Shown in pieces: positions 1-11,218 of a stretch of DNA of 64,000 bases; the stretch's first letter is position 1; every line of letters starts with the position of its first letter. This DNA comes from Voacanga thouarsii (Eukaryota > Streptophyta > Magnoliopsida > Gentianales > Apocynaceae). The stretch lies in the NCBI GenBank assembly GCA_026120185.1, contig JANUWF010001481.1:310001-374000 (forward strand), given 5' to 3'. The translations under genes were made by a program, and so were the position numbers. Below the pieces are notes generated by a model, which did no database searches, was not told where the DNA came from, and saw only the letters and a list, made by a program, of their open reading frames with translations.

Positions 1-400
1 GTAGTCGACACTGGCTAGGTGTGAATAGCTAGCACTGGCTGCTCTCTGCTTTCACCTTTGAATTTCTCTGAATTTTTGCTTTGCCGAATAGACAACAGCC
101 AAGGCAGCTTCCTTGGCCTTAACTGGCATTGGGCCCCTTTGGAATGCTCTATTTTTTCCCTATTTCATCTAGTGAATAGCCAGCCCTGGTTCCCTTGCAT
201 CAGCCCTAGCTGACTACTCTCTGTTTCACTTCTTTTTCCACCTTTTTTTTGCATCTTTTTCATATCTTTTTTTAGTATTTCATCTCATCAATTTCTCATA
301 ATATGGCAAAGTGGTGGGAATCAATAGTAATCTACATATGAAATCATAACAAATACAGTACCAATGACATAGAAAACGTAGATCAAATTAGCACCTATCA
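1..400 (-). mobile_element. 3' LTR fragment of Athila-like element P (cut by window edge)
   Basis: The stretch ends with GCACCTATCA at position 400. It is followed by a sequence matching, in degenerate form, the junction beside the better-preserved LTR that ends at 40823 (CCCTATCA, then a tract of the type CCCCCACACTTGAACTTTTGCTTGTCC). On the minus strand this is an LTR beginning TGATAGG with its polypurine tract just upstream. Positions 1-210 hold short GC-richer blocks (ACTGGCT, GGCATTGGGCCCC) in an AT-rich setting, as in related LTRs here. The other LTR end lies outside the window. Confidence 0.65.
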
Positions 401-1918
401 ACTTCGCTAACTTAAACTTTACTTGTCTTCAAGCAAATTAGAAAAACATACCACAAGCAAGTAGCTAACTCACAAGATGATCTTAGTGAATATGAAAATT
501 ATAGTAAACATACTATTCTTCCTTCATCTCAAGAATTCAAGCCAACAATTATTCAATCAAAGTCAATTTCATGTAAAATGGGGTACTAAGATTGATATAA
601 ATAAGATTATTGAAGTTAAGTTAAATAAGTTTATATTCATTCAATATATTTCACCTCATTCCTTAAGTCAAGAATGTATATAATCTGATTCATTAAGTTA
701 GGAATAATCAACAAACTCAAATTCAACAATTTCCAAACTACTATAACCTGAGTAGTAAATTAGGGACATTCTCACTTTTCTTTTTCTTAGGAATTCATAG
801 CCTCAAGCGAGTGTGCTTTACACTCACCGTATTGGCCCTTTATTTTTCACTCAATGAATTTTTTCTCACTCATTTTTTTCACTCATATTCTTGTTTTCTC
901 TTATTCTTACTTTGTCTCTTTTTTTTTTTTCTCTCAATTGTTTTTCTAGTCATTGCTTTTGCTAGAATGGGTACCTATATCCCTTCTGCTTTATTCTTTT
1001 CACCTAAGGTAATGAAACTAATTCCAAGGACTTTTATTTCCCCTTTTTTCACTCTTTTCACTTCTTACCTCATTTACTTAAACTCAAAATTAGGAATAGT
1101 TTAGAAAATCATAGAATAAAAATTAACCAAAATTTCTTATTTATACTTCATCACAACATCAATATCAGTCCTCAAGAAACAAAATGTCACAATATCTACT
1201 AAACATAAACAAGGTTGATGTAAATCAAGACAGCCTATATCATACAAATATACAAATTTGCACAAAACCAAATTCAATCAAATAAGTCTTAAATCAACTT
1301 CTCATGCCAAAAGAAAATTAATAAAAATATCATAACAGCAACATTGAAAAAAATTAGCCCAAAAATTTAGAAAACACCAAAGTAATTGATAAAACTTGGC
1401 CAAAGAGTAGCCAAACCACTCCCCCACACTTAAACTAGACAATGTCCTCATTGGCAAAAAAAATTAACAAAATAAAGCACATAAAAGGGATAAAAATTTT
1501 ATTAAAAAAAAAAGAGGGTGAAAATTATGCAATTCTCCCCAAGTGCAACTATGCTTCAATAGATATTGAAACTTAGAGGAAAGGATAGAGTTTATCCAAG
1601 AAGAATTTATTAAAATACTACAGAACAAAACATAAATAAAAGCTTAAACAAAATATTGGCAAAATAAAACACACAAAAATAAAGAAAAGCCAAATAAAGC
1701 AAAAGATTAATAAAAATCCTAAGAACTCAAACAAAGGCATGACTTTCTCCTCCACACTTAGACTAGAAAGTATTCTTATTATTGATAAGAGAGAAGACAC
1801 AAAACAATTCAAAAACCAAACTAAACAAAACAAAATAAGGCAATGACAAAAATCCTAAATAAAATAAAACAAAACATAGAAAACAGTCTTTCCACTCATT
1901 ATGCTTTCTCATTAGGCC

Positions 1919-2527
1919 TTAGTAAGAAAAATGAACATTTAGTGCACAACATAGGCATGATGAAGTGAGAAAAAAGGGAGATTTTTGTAGGAGATAAGGA
2001 ACATAGAAATTATTATGATCAATGAAAGTAGGTGCATGAACCCCATTCCTTGTAGTCTCTTTAGACATATTAATCAAATTATTTAAACATGAAGGCAAAT
2101 GAAGTTTAAACAGTGCATCACCATTGGAATCACCAATTAGCCTTTCTAAAGAATCATTACAATAAAAATGCCCTCGCAAATAGAGTATTGTAGCTCTTAA
2201 TGAAGGGATTTGGAAATTCATACTTTGCGATACATGTACAAATACTAAGTTACCTCCTTGAAATTAGGATAAAGGGTAAAATTTTTGAACATCCTCCAAG
2301 GTTTTCTAAGAATATATTCTTGAAAATTTTAGCTCCTTGGGGCAGCATAAATTCCACAAATCATCATGGGCATCTTGAGGCTCATTGAATTGAGAAGTAC
2401 TTATAATATTATGTGACAAAGAGAAATTAGAAGTAGGAGAGCATAGAGTAGAATAGAATACTAATCTTGTCATATTATTCAAATGTTCCTCATGTCCTTT
2501 CTTTTCTTTATCAATTGTATGGACCAC
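1919..2527 (-). pseudogene. ORF X relic, copy in element P
   Basis: I do not recognise this product. The minus-strand frame from 2527 to 1919 is one continuous frame broken by in-frame stops, one at 2306-2308 and another about 15 codons later. It matches the frame at 43195-42524: both contain an F-x-E-P segment followed by a D-D-rich stretch (NEPQDAHDDLW here, MEPTDAIDDML there), then GGNLVFV, then a segment on the theme GLxGDxxxDA near the C terminus. No membrane segment, signal peptide, zinc knuckle or catalytic motif is visible. It lies just downstream of the gag relic. Repetition in four element copies argues that it was once translated, but its function is unknown. Confidence 0.5.
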
Positions 2528-2761
2528 TATGAACTCTTCACTTGAAGGGTAAAATTTTCTCTAATTAGGTCCAATGGAAACTCTAGAATTTCTCCTCTTT
2601 GCACTTCGTCCAGCTTCAAATGCTCTGGAATCATCTCCTTCATCGTTTCAACATCTTGTTAGTTCGGTGGCACTACTTCCCTTACTATAGTTGACGTCGG
2701 CTCCTTCCTTTGTACGGTGTCTTGTTGTTCTACACTATCTGTTGTGCTTGATGAAAGTCTT

Positions 2762-3553
2762 TCTTAAATCTCCTCAACAATCTTAGCTAGTTGTGTTCTT
2801 TGGTTCCAACTAGCCACAGTTTCCACTCCCATTTGTCTCCTTCGTGCACTAACTTGCTCCTACTATACCAAAGCATACTCCGAAAATCCCAAAATAGCCA
2901 ACCTCACTTTTGATCTCTCACTATAGGTATGACTTTCTAGGAAGATCTCCATCTTGCTTTCCCACTCGAAATATGCTTGGGGTCACTCTTGCCATAGAAT
3001 GTGGGCACCTTCAATTTAATGTCGGTTTCAACTCCCTCTTCTTATTATTTCCTTCTCTCCTTCCTCCTCTATTACCCCATCCTCTATGGTGTTCCCCAAA
3101 GGCCTCAACTTGTTCCCCCTCATACCATTCATCAACTCCCTCAAACTCTCTTTCTAACCCCCTTAAGTTGTTCCCACCATTCATTTCTTGGCCCCTACCT
3201 TGTCCTCCTCTCAAGCCATGTCTTCCCCCTCTCATAGGAACTTATTGGAATACCCCAATAGAGTGCTCATCCCACTCTTCTCCTTGTTGGGCATTTAACG
3301 GAGGAGTATGTGCATCACCATCCCTCATCCTTGGGCTAGGTACTTCAAATCGTTCTTGGCCTCTCCTTTGTGCAACGATAGAAGATTGTCCAAGATGATT
3401 TATCAACTCCCTTGTCATGTTTTGGAACTCACTTTGCATAGTCCTCATCATAGCATGCAAGTCTTCACGCAAACCCCTAGCATCAATTTGTTTTTCTTGA
3501 GATCTACTAGGGCCACTTGGGTTAGGCCTAGAGATCTCTTGATCATGGACCAT
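2762..3553 (-). pseudogene. Ty3/gypsy gag relic with RGG-rich segment
   Basis: Minus-strand gag of element P. It opens with Met at 3553 and a Gln/Arg/Met-rich N-terminal part that includes MMRTMQSEFQNM. A stop lies at 3239-3241, followed by a Gly/Arg-rich stretch of RGG type (MRGGRHGLRGGQGRG) near 3235-3010. After a frame change comes a retrotrans_gag-like core: KLKVPTFYGKSDP, then EWESKMEIFLESHTYSERSK, then VRLAILGFSEYALV. Two adjacent TAG codons follow where the family usually has Trp-Trp, consistent with G-to-A decay. The core ends near 2808 and the frame closes at about 2764. Gag would form the particle; this copy has stops and at least one frameshift and cannot be functional. Confidence 0.7.
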
Positions 3554-4784
3554 GGTGATGAAATATTTACTTACTTATACCTGCAAAACAAAAGAGATTA
3601 GGAATAAAATAATTCCTCACTTCGCTTCCTTGCGTGTTGGTTCTCAAGGATTGGTCACTCCATGCTCGTGTTTGCTCTCTTTGGCTCTTTTAGTAATAAG
3701 CTCACCCTCTTGCCTTTTCTTAATACTCAAGCCTTCTTGTTCAATCCCAATTTTCTTCAATATCTAAAGTTTTAGTCCAACTTAGTGAATCACATAAATC
3801 AAAAGAATTTTTCAATTAGGGGGTCTTAGGGAAATTTCAACAAACACTTGTTGGGCACCTCAAGCAAAGAAGTTTTTAATCAAGAATTTCAAGAAATGTG
3901 GACTCAATCAACACAAGAACAAACACTAGACAGCACAAGAAACACTTCTAAGCAAGAAATGAACAAGAATTATCAAGAATAACTAGAACTAAGATTATGA
4001 AGAACAAGATAATCACAAGTGTCCACTAGAAAAATTGAGTTCAATGCACATGGAATTCAACAATAAAGTGATATACTAAGTTCCAATATCCCAAAAAATG
4101 AAAATTAAGAATCAAAGTTCCCAACTATAGCCAAAAACATTCTCATAGAACATTTATCAAACACTTTGGCTGCAATCCCGTCACTTAAGAACAACCAACA
4201 TTTTCACTCATATTCAAGCCAAATTTCACCACAAACATAAGAAAAATTTGTTCCCAAGTATTATATTAACATCAAGGAGCAATTTCCCAAGACAAAAATC
4301 AAGAAATAGCAAAAATTTCATGACCTTTTTGGAGCATGTTTTTGAATTACAGGATTTTCTCTATTTTCTTTTTCTTCAACTTTGTAGGGCTCCTTTTCTT
4401 ACTTTCAAGCTTTGATTGGAATCAAGCTTTTCCTTGCTCGGATACCAAACTCTTTGATACGAATCTTGAGTGGCTTTTCTTGGTGATGTGGGTATTTTGG
4501 TTGGCTATGTGTTTAGCTCAACTCAAAGGGACCAAAACAGAGATTCTTTTGGAGACAAAAAGAAGAAAGTGAAATAACAACCTACCCTCTATCAAACCCT
4601 TGAAGAACTAAGCTTCAAAGACCCTCAAGTAAAGTAGAAAGTTCTACTATAATCTCACCCCAATATCCTTGAAGCAACAAAGGCAAACAAGAACAAATAT
4701 AATAGAGAAAATAGGCACTCAAATATTGGAATTCAAACAAACCTTAGAAGAACAAAGCAACTAAGACCCATTCAACGGTAATTG
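3554..4784 (-). other. Leader and possible 5' LTR remnant of element P
   Basis: There is no coding signal of interest. Read on the minus strand, a box ATCAAAGAGTTTGGTATCC lies at about 4440-4462. A near-identical box (ATCAAAGGGTTTGGTATCC) is at about 52248-52265 in the plus-strand gypsy element, so both probably share a 5' region. Flanking sequence is also similar in style, with TTTCTCTAT motifs near 4705 and 51890. I could not find a clean LTR end or a tRNA-Asp-type primer site here. The block stops where LTR R1 begins. Confidence 0.35.
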
Positions 4785-6080
4785 ATGAATTTAGGTTCAA
4801 TGTACATTCAAAAAACAATGGCTTCCAAACACATTGCCCCTAATTCAATAAATGTGGGTTCTTCCCCATTTAGAAGTGCGACCCGCGTGCAAAGTTCAAG
4901 GAACTTTGCCTTCGATCACATGGTCTCTTGTGCCAGGGACTGCGCCTTACAGTACGTCACCCGTGTTATGCCGGAAGGGTGAGCAGTGTACAAATGTACC
5001 TCACCATGCACTTAGGGATATTTTACTTGCCACCATAAGCCAGGGGTCCCAATCTTGACGTCAATCACCATCGAGGTGGCAAGGGATTGAACACACCGAG
5101 TGTCCCCGCTCGGTATCATGTGAACAACCCACTATCATAATCAATAGGCAATTGCCGGGCTCACAACAGCTAGCCAGGGACGACTCATCACAATGTCCTA
5201 TCGCCCTGTTTGGAGTAAGACAATCCCCAGAACTGATCAAGTTACTTGGGGTCGTCATCTACCTCTAACATGGGCTAGTACAAAGATCAAAGTCATTGCT
5301 GTATGCTCAATGCAACAACACCAACCCTATCTGACTGATCAGGCCAGAGGGTCATCTGGTCCCGTAGGATTTCCAAATCAAAACATTTCTTATTTTCTGG
5401 GGCCGTACTTGATCACAAAAGTCATTTTTCCAAGGGTATTTGGGTCATTTCATCCATGCCAAATTCCAAAAGATTTTTGGAGGGTATCCGGGTCATTTTA
5501 CCCTTACCCGATTTGAAAATATTCACAAAAGTTCCAATAAGGATATTTTAGTCATTTACCGAATACCCGAGTTCCAAGAGTTTTCATAAAATATTCCATT
5601 AAGGATACTTGGATTATTCTCCAATTACCCGATTCCAAAATTTACCATTTTTCATAAATCCCAAATATTTAATCCGAAAATGACTAAATTCACAAAATTT
5701 TAAACATCTAGGAAGGTTTCCAAGCTGAATATGAAATTTATTCGAGTCCGAAATAGCATAAAATCAAATGTTGCTCATGTAAACCTTAAACATATTCGAG
5801 GATTTCCAAAATGGCATAAAACATAGCATTTCATAGAAAATCAAAGCACACTAGCCTTTAAAAAGGTTTAGAAATCAATGGGACTCACCTTGTATATTAA
5901 GTCGAAGTTGCACTCGTATAGTCCTAAAAGAAGTTCCCTCGACTTGATTTACCTACACCATTAGTATATCTCCGTATTATTACTTAATGGGTTCAAATGC
6001 TTGATGGTTCGAATAAGGTTTCTATAAGTTCCTTAAAGAAATAATTGAATTAATGCTTTTGATGGTTTTCTGGTTTTACA

Positions 6081-6440
6081 GCTTTACCATCCTCCACTAT
6101 TCTTTACATAACTTATTCAATATAGGTCCAAATAAGGTGAGGTTACTTCCGTAATATTTCTAAGACATCCCTCTATCAATTCCGGGTCATGAGACATGTA
6201 AACTCCATCCCATTTTGTACAGTTTTCAATTAATTCCACTGTTCCAAGTTTGGAGTTCAGTTTTGTCATCTTCCAGTATTTTGTACATATCTCTTTCAAT
6301 ACAGGTCCAACTGAGGTGAAACTACTTCCAAAATACTCCTAGAACACTTCTCTATCAACTTCAGGTCATGGGGTATTCAAACTTCTCTCCATTTCATTCA
6401 GTTTTTCAGCTAAACTTACTGTTCGGAGTTGGAGGTTCAA
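6081..6440. repeat. Two 180-bp tandem units inside LTR R1
   Basis: Unit 1 (about 6081-6260) and unit 2 (about 6261-6440) share the order CATCxTCCA, ATTCAATA or TTTCAATA, AGGTCCAA, AAGGTGA or GAGGTGA, CTATCAA, GGGTCATG and CATTT followed by CAGTTTT. They have diverged by many substitutions, so the duplication is old. R2 carries the same pair in inverse orientation around 17160-17520. Confidence 0.6.
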
Positions 6441-7285
6441 GATTACAGTTTAGAAGCCCAGCTTGTTTTAACTTATTCCTATGGTTTCTTCAACATATCC
6501 TACCACATTTAAACCCTTCAATCCTGCATTTAACATACCAATATCAGTATTCTAATAGGTTTTCATACTCAGCACTTCTCTCTTATCCAAACGAATTAAT
6601 TATTCCATGCTTACCAAACCAGTAAATTTTGACAGCTTTCATCATTCTTGCTATTCATGATCTCTTAGCCATCCAAAACCCTCACAACCTCCACACAACT
6701 TGTTCCAAATCCTTTCTAACTAGTCTAGGACATGTTTAGGATTATTTATGCTTCATTTCCAGTCATTCTTACTCAGATTTACTTTGAAGTTTCCAAACAA
6801 CACAAGCTAGTTATTCATCACCATCAATTAGCTCTTCTTGTTTCTTTATCATTTACATCCTCTTCCTTTTCCAAATTTTCAGCATACCATCACTCCAATA
6901 CATCTCAAATGAACTGAAAACCATGCTCAATTCATCACCAACCCAACCGGTCAACCAACAACCATCACAAAATCAAAATATTTTCATTACTCAACATCAA
7001 CAAATTCATATGCAAATAGCTTCCAACTTCTAGTATCATTCTCTTAGCTTTTAGAAGTGATCCCTTCCCTTTCCAAGATGAAGGAAAAGCTGTGACACTC
7101 CTTCCTTTCCTTCCTTCTCCTTTCTTTCTCCTTGCTGCCAGTTGTCTTCTCCTTGCTCCCTTGTTGCCGGAAATCTCTTTCTCTCCCTTAGTCTCTCTTT
7201 TTCTTGTTTTTCCTTTCCTCTCTTCACTTTTTTGATTTTTCTTCTTCTCCTCCCAGCTTTGGCTGAAATTCTCCCCTCCTTGCTC

Positions 7286-7297
7286 CTATTTATATAG
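7286..7297 (-). promoter_or_regulatory. TATA box of LTR R1
   Basis: The reverse complement reads CTATATAAATAG, a strong TATA box. A pyrimidine/purine-asymmetric stretch rich in GAGG and AAGGA lies downstream on the minus strand (7280-7060), typical of an LTR R/leader region. Confidence 0.5.
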
Positions 7298-7653
7298 CTC
7301 AATCCTCTTGGTCTTGTTTTGATCTTAATAAAATATCTTAGGGTGAGTTGGCATTTCTAGAAGTCTTTAGACTACTCTAACATTCACAAGAAGATTAAGG
7401 ATCATGCTAGAAGGTTGTAGAACCTTTTAGAAGTTTATAGAAACTCTTAAAATTTCTTAGGACAAATATATACTTAATCATGATTAATTTACCCTAATCT
7501 AGTTTAACTTAATTAAGCTTAATTAGAGAAAGTCTAAGAATGGTTAATATTGGTCAAAAATATCATGCTTGTGGGCCATCTTAATTTATTTCTTGTGGGC
7601 CCCCTAAAATATCTTAGTATATAATATAATATAATTAAAATATTTATAGTATT

Positions 7654-7668
7654 AGTTGTTGTTGTTGT

Positions 7669-7723
<55 letters not shown>

Positions 7724-8040
7724 ATAGTAAGAATAATATAATAATTCAATATAATTATTGAATTTAATAATACTATAATTTAATATTACCAAGAAATATT
7801 TGTATTAAATAATATTTATAATTAATAGTAATGGATAATAAAACAAAAATAATAATATTATCATTAAACTACAATAATAATGATAATAGAATAAAGTAAA
7901 ATAAAATAGAATAGAATAAAATAATAATAATATTAGTAATAACACTAATAATACTAATATTAATAATAATAGCACTAGGGATGGCCATTCTATAACACTA
8001 TGAATTAATTTTTAGCCTTAGTAATATTATTAATAATAAG
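7654..8040. repeat. Compound microsatellite and AT-rich trinucleotide-like tract
   Basis: A (TTG)n run at about 7655-7670 passes into (GT)n to about 7691 and (TA)n to about 7721. It is followed by roughly 300 bp composed almost only of A and T with ATA/AATA repeats. Predicted peptides here (runs of Tyr-Ile) are artefacts of the repeat. Confidence 0.9.
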
Positions 8041-8105
8041 GGAGGGAAAATATATCATTAATTTCTTTTTATATGTGTTTTCATTTTGGACAAAGGGTTA
8101 TTACA

Positions 8106-8285
8106 CTGATGCATCATATATGGGCTTCTGACCGCAAGCCATCGTCTTGAACACAGAGTTTTTTCACGCCTCGTGAACAAAGACACCTAATATACTTAGC
8201 ATCATCAGATCCACATAAAATTCATCACAAAGTATTAAAACAAGAATCATCTACCTTACTTCCCCATCTGCCTATAATACCAGAT
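8106..8285. other. Short unassigned junction between LTR R1 and viral fragments
   Basis: I see no recognisable motif. The segment begins right after the LTR end (TTACA at 8101-8105) and runs up to the first viral fragment. Confidence 0.4.
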
Positions 8286-8564
8286 GAATTCAGAACAAAT
8301 ATTTCATTTGAATTTCCTCCTGCCCACCATAAGACTTCCCAATTTGTCATGCAGAGAATTCAGAACAAATATTTCTTCTGAATTTCCTCCTGCCCAAATA
8401 TTCAGAACAAATATATATTTCTTCTTCTGGAAATATATATAAGAATCTTTGATCTGTTGTCGTGCAGATCCTTGAAAATGTTCAAAGAACCAAGTTCTTT
8501 TTGAAAGATGGAAGGAGAAAAAATTCTTCTCTAAGTTTTATTTTATCAATTACAAAAGGAATAT

Positions 8565-8596
<32 letters not shown>

Positions 8597-8720
8597 TTCC
8601 AATTAATATTTTTGTGCAAAATATTCTATCTATCTGAAATTTCCTCCCCTTACCAGCTTTTCAATTTGTCATGCAGAGAATTCAGAACAAATATTTCTTC
8701 TGAATTTCCTCCTGCCCAAA
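8286..8720 (+). pseudogene. Scrambled caulimovirid ORF1 fragments
   Basis: A segment reading GAACAAATATTTCTTCTGAA and on into a TCCTCCTGCCCA block occurs at 8286-8326, 8356-8396 and about 8676-8717. The same segment occurs once, in its normal context, at about 11930-11965 within the ORF1 N-terminal region. The last two copies share a longer block of about 59 bp that begins CAATTTGTCATGCAGAG (about 8340 and 8662). Between them lie an inverted ORF1 piece (8430-8560) and a (TA)n tract (8561-8597). The region is therefore short pieces of one viral region, repeated and inverted. It codes for nothing usable. Confidence 0.7.
8430..8560 (-). pseudogene. Inverted fragment of caulimovirid ORF1 N-terminal region
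   Basis: The sequence ATCCTTGAAAATGTTCAAAG at 8468 is the exact reverse complement of 11744-11763. The match continues outward in both directions: 8455-8468 pairs with 11763-11780 and 8521-8560 pairs with about 11670-11709. This is a piece of about 125 bp from the start of ORF1 placed antisense, 3.2 kb from its sense counterpart. Transcription across both would give RNA able to pair with itself. Confidence 0.8.
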
Positions 8721-8732
8721 GAGGAAATCCAC

Positions 8733-9692
8733 TTAGCAACATCAGATACAAAACAGATTTTACAGTTCCTTTCGGCTAGTATGAATGGAATGTTATGCCA
8801 TTTGAATTAAAAAATGCTCCTTCAGAATTCCAGAGAATTATGAATGAAATTTTTAATCCTTTTTCTCAATTTATTATTTTTTATATTGATGATGTTCTAA
8901 TCTTTTTCCAAAACTTAGAACAACATTTTAAACATTTAAATACCTTTTTTCTTTACTGCTAAGCATAATAGCTTAGTGCTTTCCGAATCAAAATTCAGTT
9001 TATTTCAAAAAGTGTCCGATTTCTTGGACATAATATTCAACAAGGAACAATGTCCCAATCAAAAGATCCATTCAATTTGCTGATAAATCTCCTAATCAAA
9101 TTCTTGATAGGACTCAGTTTCAAAGATTTTTAGGTTGTTTAAATTATGTTACTGAGTTTATTTCAGGATTAAGCAACCTTATTAAACCTCTACATGATAG
9201 ACTCAAACAGCCTCCTCTTCCATGGACTGATGTTGATACTTCATTCTCAGATAAGTCAAATCTCGAGTTAAACAACTTCCTTGTTTATCTCTTCTTGATC
9301 CATCAGCCCCAAAAAATTTTGAAACTGATGTCTCTAATATTGGTTATGGTGGCATCCTCAAATAAGTTAAAAATGACAAAAAGCATATTGTGACATTTAC
9401 ATCAAAACATTGGAATAGTTCTCAGCAAAACTATCCTACTATTAAAAAAGAATTTTTGGCAATTGTTTTATACATTTCCAAATTTCCAGCTAATTTATTA
9501 AATCGGAAATTTTTACTTCGCATTGATTGCAAATATGCAAAATATGTGATGCAAAAAGATGTCAAAAACCTTGCCTCTAAATAGATATTTGCTAAGTGGC
9601 AAGCTATTTTATCTATTTTTTATTTTGATATAGAAAATATCAAAAGGTCTTCAAACTCTATTCTTGATTTTTTAACTCAAAATTTTCTATAG
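8733..9692 (+). pseudogene. Caulimovirid reverse transcriptase-RNase H relic
   Basis: This is the polymerase part of a pararetrovirus polyprotein. The readable RT core runs from FTVPF, broken by a TAG at 8777-8779, through EWN, APSEFQRIMN and the catalytic YIDD at 8882-8893. A frameshift follows within about 80 bp, after which the thumb/connection region is readable in another frame (RFLG, CLNYV, LIKPLHDRLKQPP). RNase H begins near 9318 with ETD and a GYGG stretch and continues through SSQQNYPTIKKEF and NRKFLLRIDCK to about 9590, with further stops. The APSEFQ and YIDDVLIF wording is typical of petuvirus/florendovirus-like Caulimoviridae rather than of LTR elements. No integrase is present. 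Multiple stops and shifts make it non-functional. Confidence 0.85.
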
Positions 9693-9703
9693 GGAAGATA
9701 GCC

Positions 9704-11218
9704 ATGCATCCGAGGAGAATAAAGCTGAAGCTTAATGAGCTTCCAGCCCTTCCAACACCCCCTGTAGCATAGGTCTCAAAAACGAATTCTAGTGAATCCT
9801 CAACCTCTTCTAGTAAACCAAAATTTACCTCCCCAAAAGATTATACCATGAGCATATCCCAACCAACTGTAACCTAGCATGTGAAAATACAAGAGCCTCT
9901 CTCCTTAACAAAATTGCCAAGTGTAAGTTGGGCCGACATTGTTAGAATCAGAAGATCTACAGCATGCCCAATCCCAATCCTTCAGTCTATCCGATTTCAA
10001 GAATTGGTGCAGACTAATAGGATACTCTCCCAGTCAGGTAGTTCCTTCTGACTCTCAAAATGTGGTGGTTGCTAATCATCCCACACCTATTTCAAAAATG
10101 TGGTGGTTACTAACTGCACAACCACTGAAACCCAGGGTTCCAAAAACACAAACATAGGCATGATGCAATTGGCATCAAAATAAGCTTTTTCTTCTGAGCC
10201 AAAACCAATTTCTTCTAGGTTCTCTTCGACCCAAGAACCTACATATATCAAAACCTCTGGAGTAGATAAACTACTCTAAATGGAGCCCGAATTTTGGGAT
10301 CCAAACCCACAAAAGGTAGCCCAATGCCTCTTTGGTCCAGATGTCAACTTCTTCCGGAAGTCTTTAAAATTTACCCAAAAATACTACGAGTTTATACTTG
10401 TAGATACAAAGAGTGTATCCTTTCACCTCACAATAACAAAAAGGCTGAGACATACTTACCAATAACTCAGTCCAAATATACTATGTCCATACTCCTTCTA
10501 TATGGAAAGCCCCGCCAAATACTTTCAAAAAATTCTCCCAACCATTTGACCCAGTCATTTATAATTATTGGGATTATCAACATGCCTGGCTGAATGCCTT
10601 TACTTTTCAAAATCAATTTCAAAACCATTGTTGGTTTCTTTATTTCAACAAAAAGAAACCCGCCCTATTAGTATTCCCTAATTGGTTCATTAATCAATGG
10701 TGGCCCTATTATGGCCAGATTGAAGAAATCCTTCCTAACCCAGTCAAAGAAGTATTTGAATATTTTAAAAGTAGGTTTTATAACCAGCAGCCAGCAATTC
10801 CCTTACTGCTCCAATTTTTCAACATATTCAAGCTTTCCTGGATTTATTCCTAGAAGTTTGCAAATGCAAAGGATCCGATTAGCAAAGTCTCCCATACCTT
10901 GCCCTCCAAGGTCACTGCAAATGGTGGAAGGACTGGAATGTATAGAATACATATATTCCGTCCATCGAGAAATCGTTTAAGACCAATCCAAAATACCTGT
11001 CTCCCTTTGACAGTCAATAAATAGGATTTTTATAGCGTAAATCTATAGATGCTACAACCCTAGCAGCATCTGCATCAAAAGAAGACTTCCTTGCAGCAAT
11101 GGAGAAATTACTGCAACAAATGAAAGCAGAATCAATTGCCAACAAAGAACAGTCCTCGAAAATATCCCTAGAAGAACCTGGTGATGATGAAAAAGACGAA
11201 GATTACTATTTTAAATAG
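9704..11218 (+). pseudogene. Caulimovirid ORF2-like protein relic, function unknown
   Basis: An ATG at 9704 lies just after the RNase H relic, and a terminal TAG at 11216-11218 is in the same nominal frame. Readable parts are a Ser/Thr/Pro-rich start, SWADIVR near 9930, a conserved-looking core beginning MEPEFWDPNPQKVA (10280) and continuing through KYYEFILVDTKS, then after a frame change an aromatic-rich stretch (around 10570-10720) with Trp-Trp. The end (11048-11218) is an acidic, possibly coiled-coil tail finishing DDEKDEDYYFK. Position between polymerase and promoter fits the second ORF described for florendoviruses, whose function is not established to my knowledge. Stops and shifts are numerous. 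Confidence 0.6.

Larger units (their letters stand above)
401..4460 (-). mobile_element. Internal region of Athila-like element P
   Basis: This is the minus-strand internal part of element P. Reading leftward it holds a leader (about 4460-3554), a gag relic (3553-2762), an accessory frame called ORF X (2527-1919) and a long noncoding 3' region (1918-401). The 3' region matches the 3' region of the plus-strand Athila-like element: the reverse of 740-765 resembles 23905-23935 (TTTACTACTCAGGTT). It also carries purine-rich boxes near 1424 and 1752 with the same GTGTGG-type core as the tract next to the LTR. No pol domain is visible, so the element is non-autonomous or internally deleted. Confidence 0.6.
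4785..8105 (-). mobile_element. Long LTR, family R, copy R1 (truncated)
   Basis: On the minus strand this begins TGTAATAACCC at 8105 and runs left to about 4785. A CTATATAAATAG box at 7297-7286 sits about 800 bp inside, supporting minus-strand LTR orientation. From 6521 down to 4785 it is the inverted counterpart of 17057-18580 (R2), including the segment around 4860-5060 that mirrors 18294-18500. R1 lacks the last 450 bp or so that R2 has (18580-19035, ending GGGATGTTACA). Apparent reading frames inside it are conserved only because the repeat is duplicated. Whether this is a solo LTR or the remnant of a full element is not resolved. Confidence 0.6.

Noticed and set aside
2910..3398. 162-codon plus-strand open frame rich in Pro, Leu and Ser
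   Set aside because: It is the shadow of the Gly/Arg-rich gag sequence on the minus strand, which has recognisable gag motifs.
4782..5058. Open frames conserved between 4782-5058 and 18294-18567
   Set aside because: Conservation reflects duplication of LTR R. The frames have no domain, lie inside LTR sequence, and both frame variants are equally preserved.
7534..7749. 71-codon frame with Tyr-Ile and Thr-His repeats
   Set aside because: Translation of a (TA)n/(GT)n microsatellite.
8462..8779. 105-codon plus-strand frame spanning the viral junction
   Set aside because: Chimeric: an antisense ORF1 piece, a (TA)n tract and the start of the RT lead-in. Not a gene.
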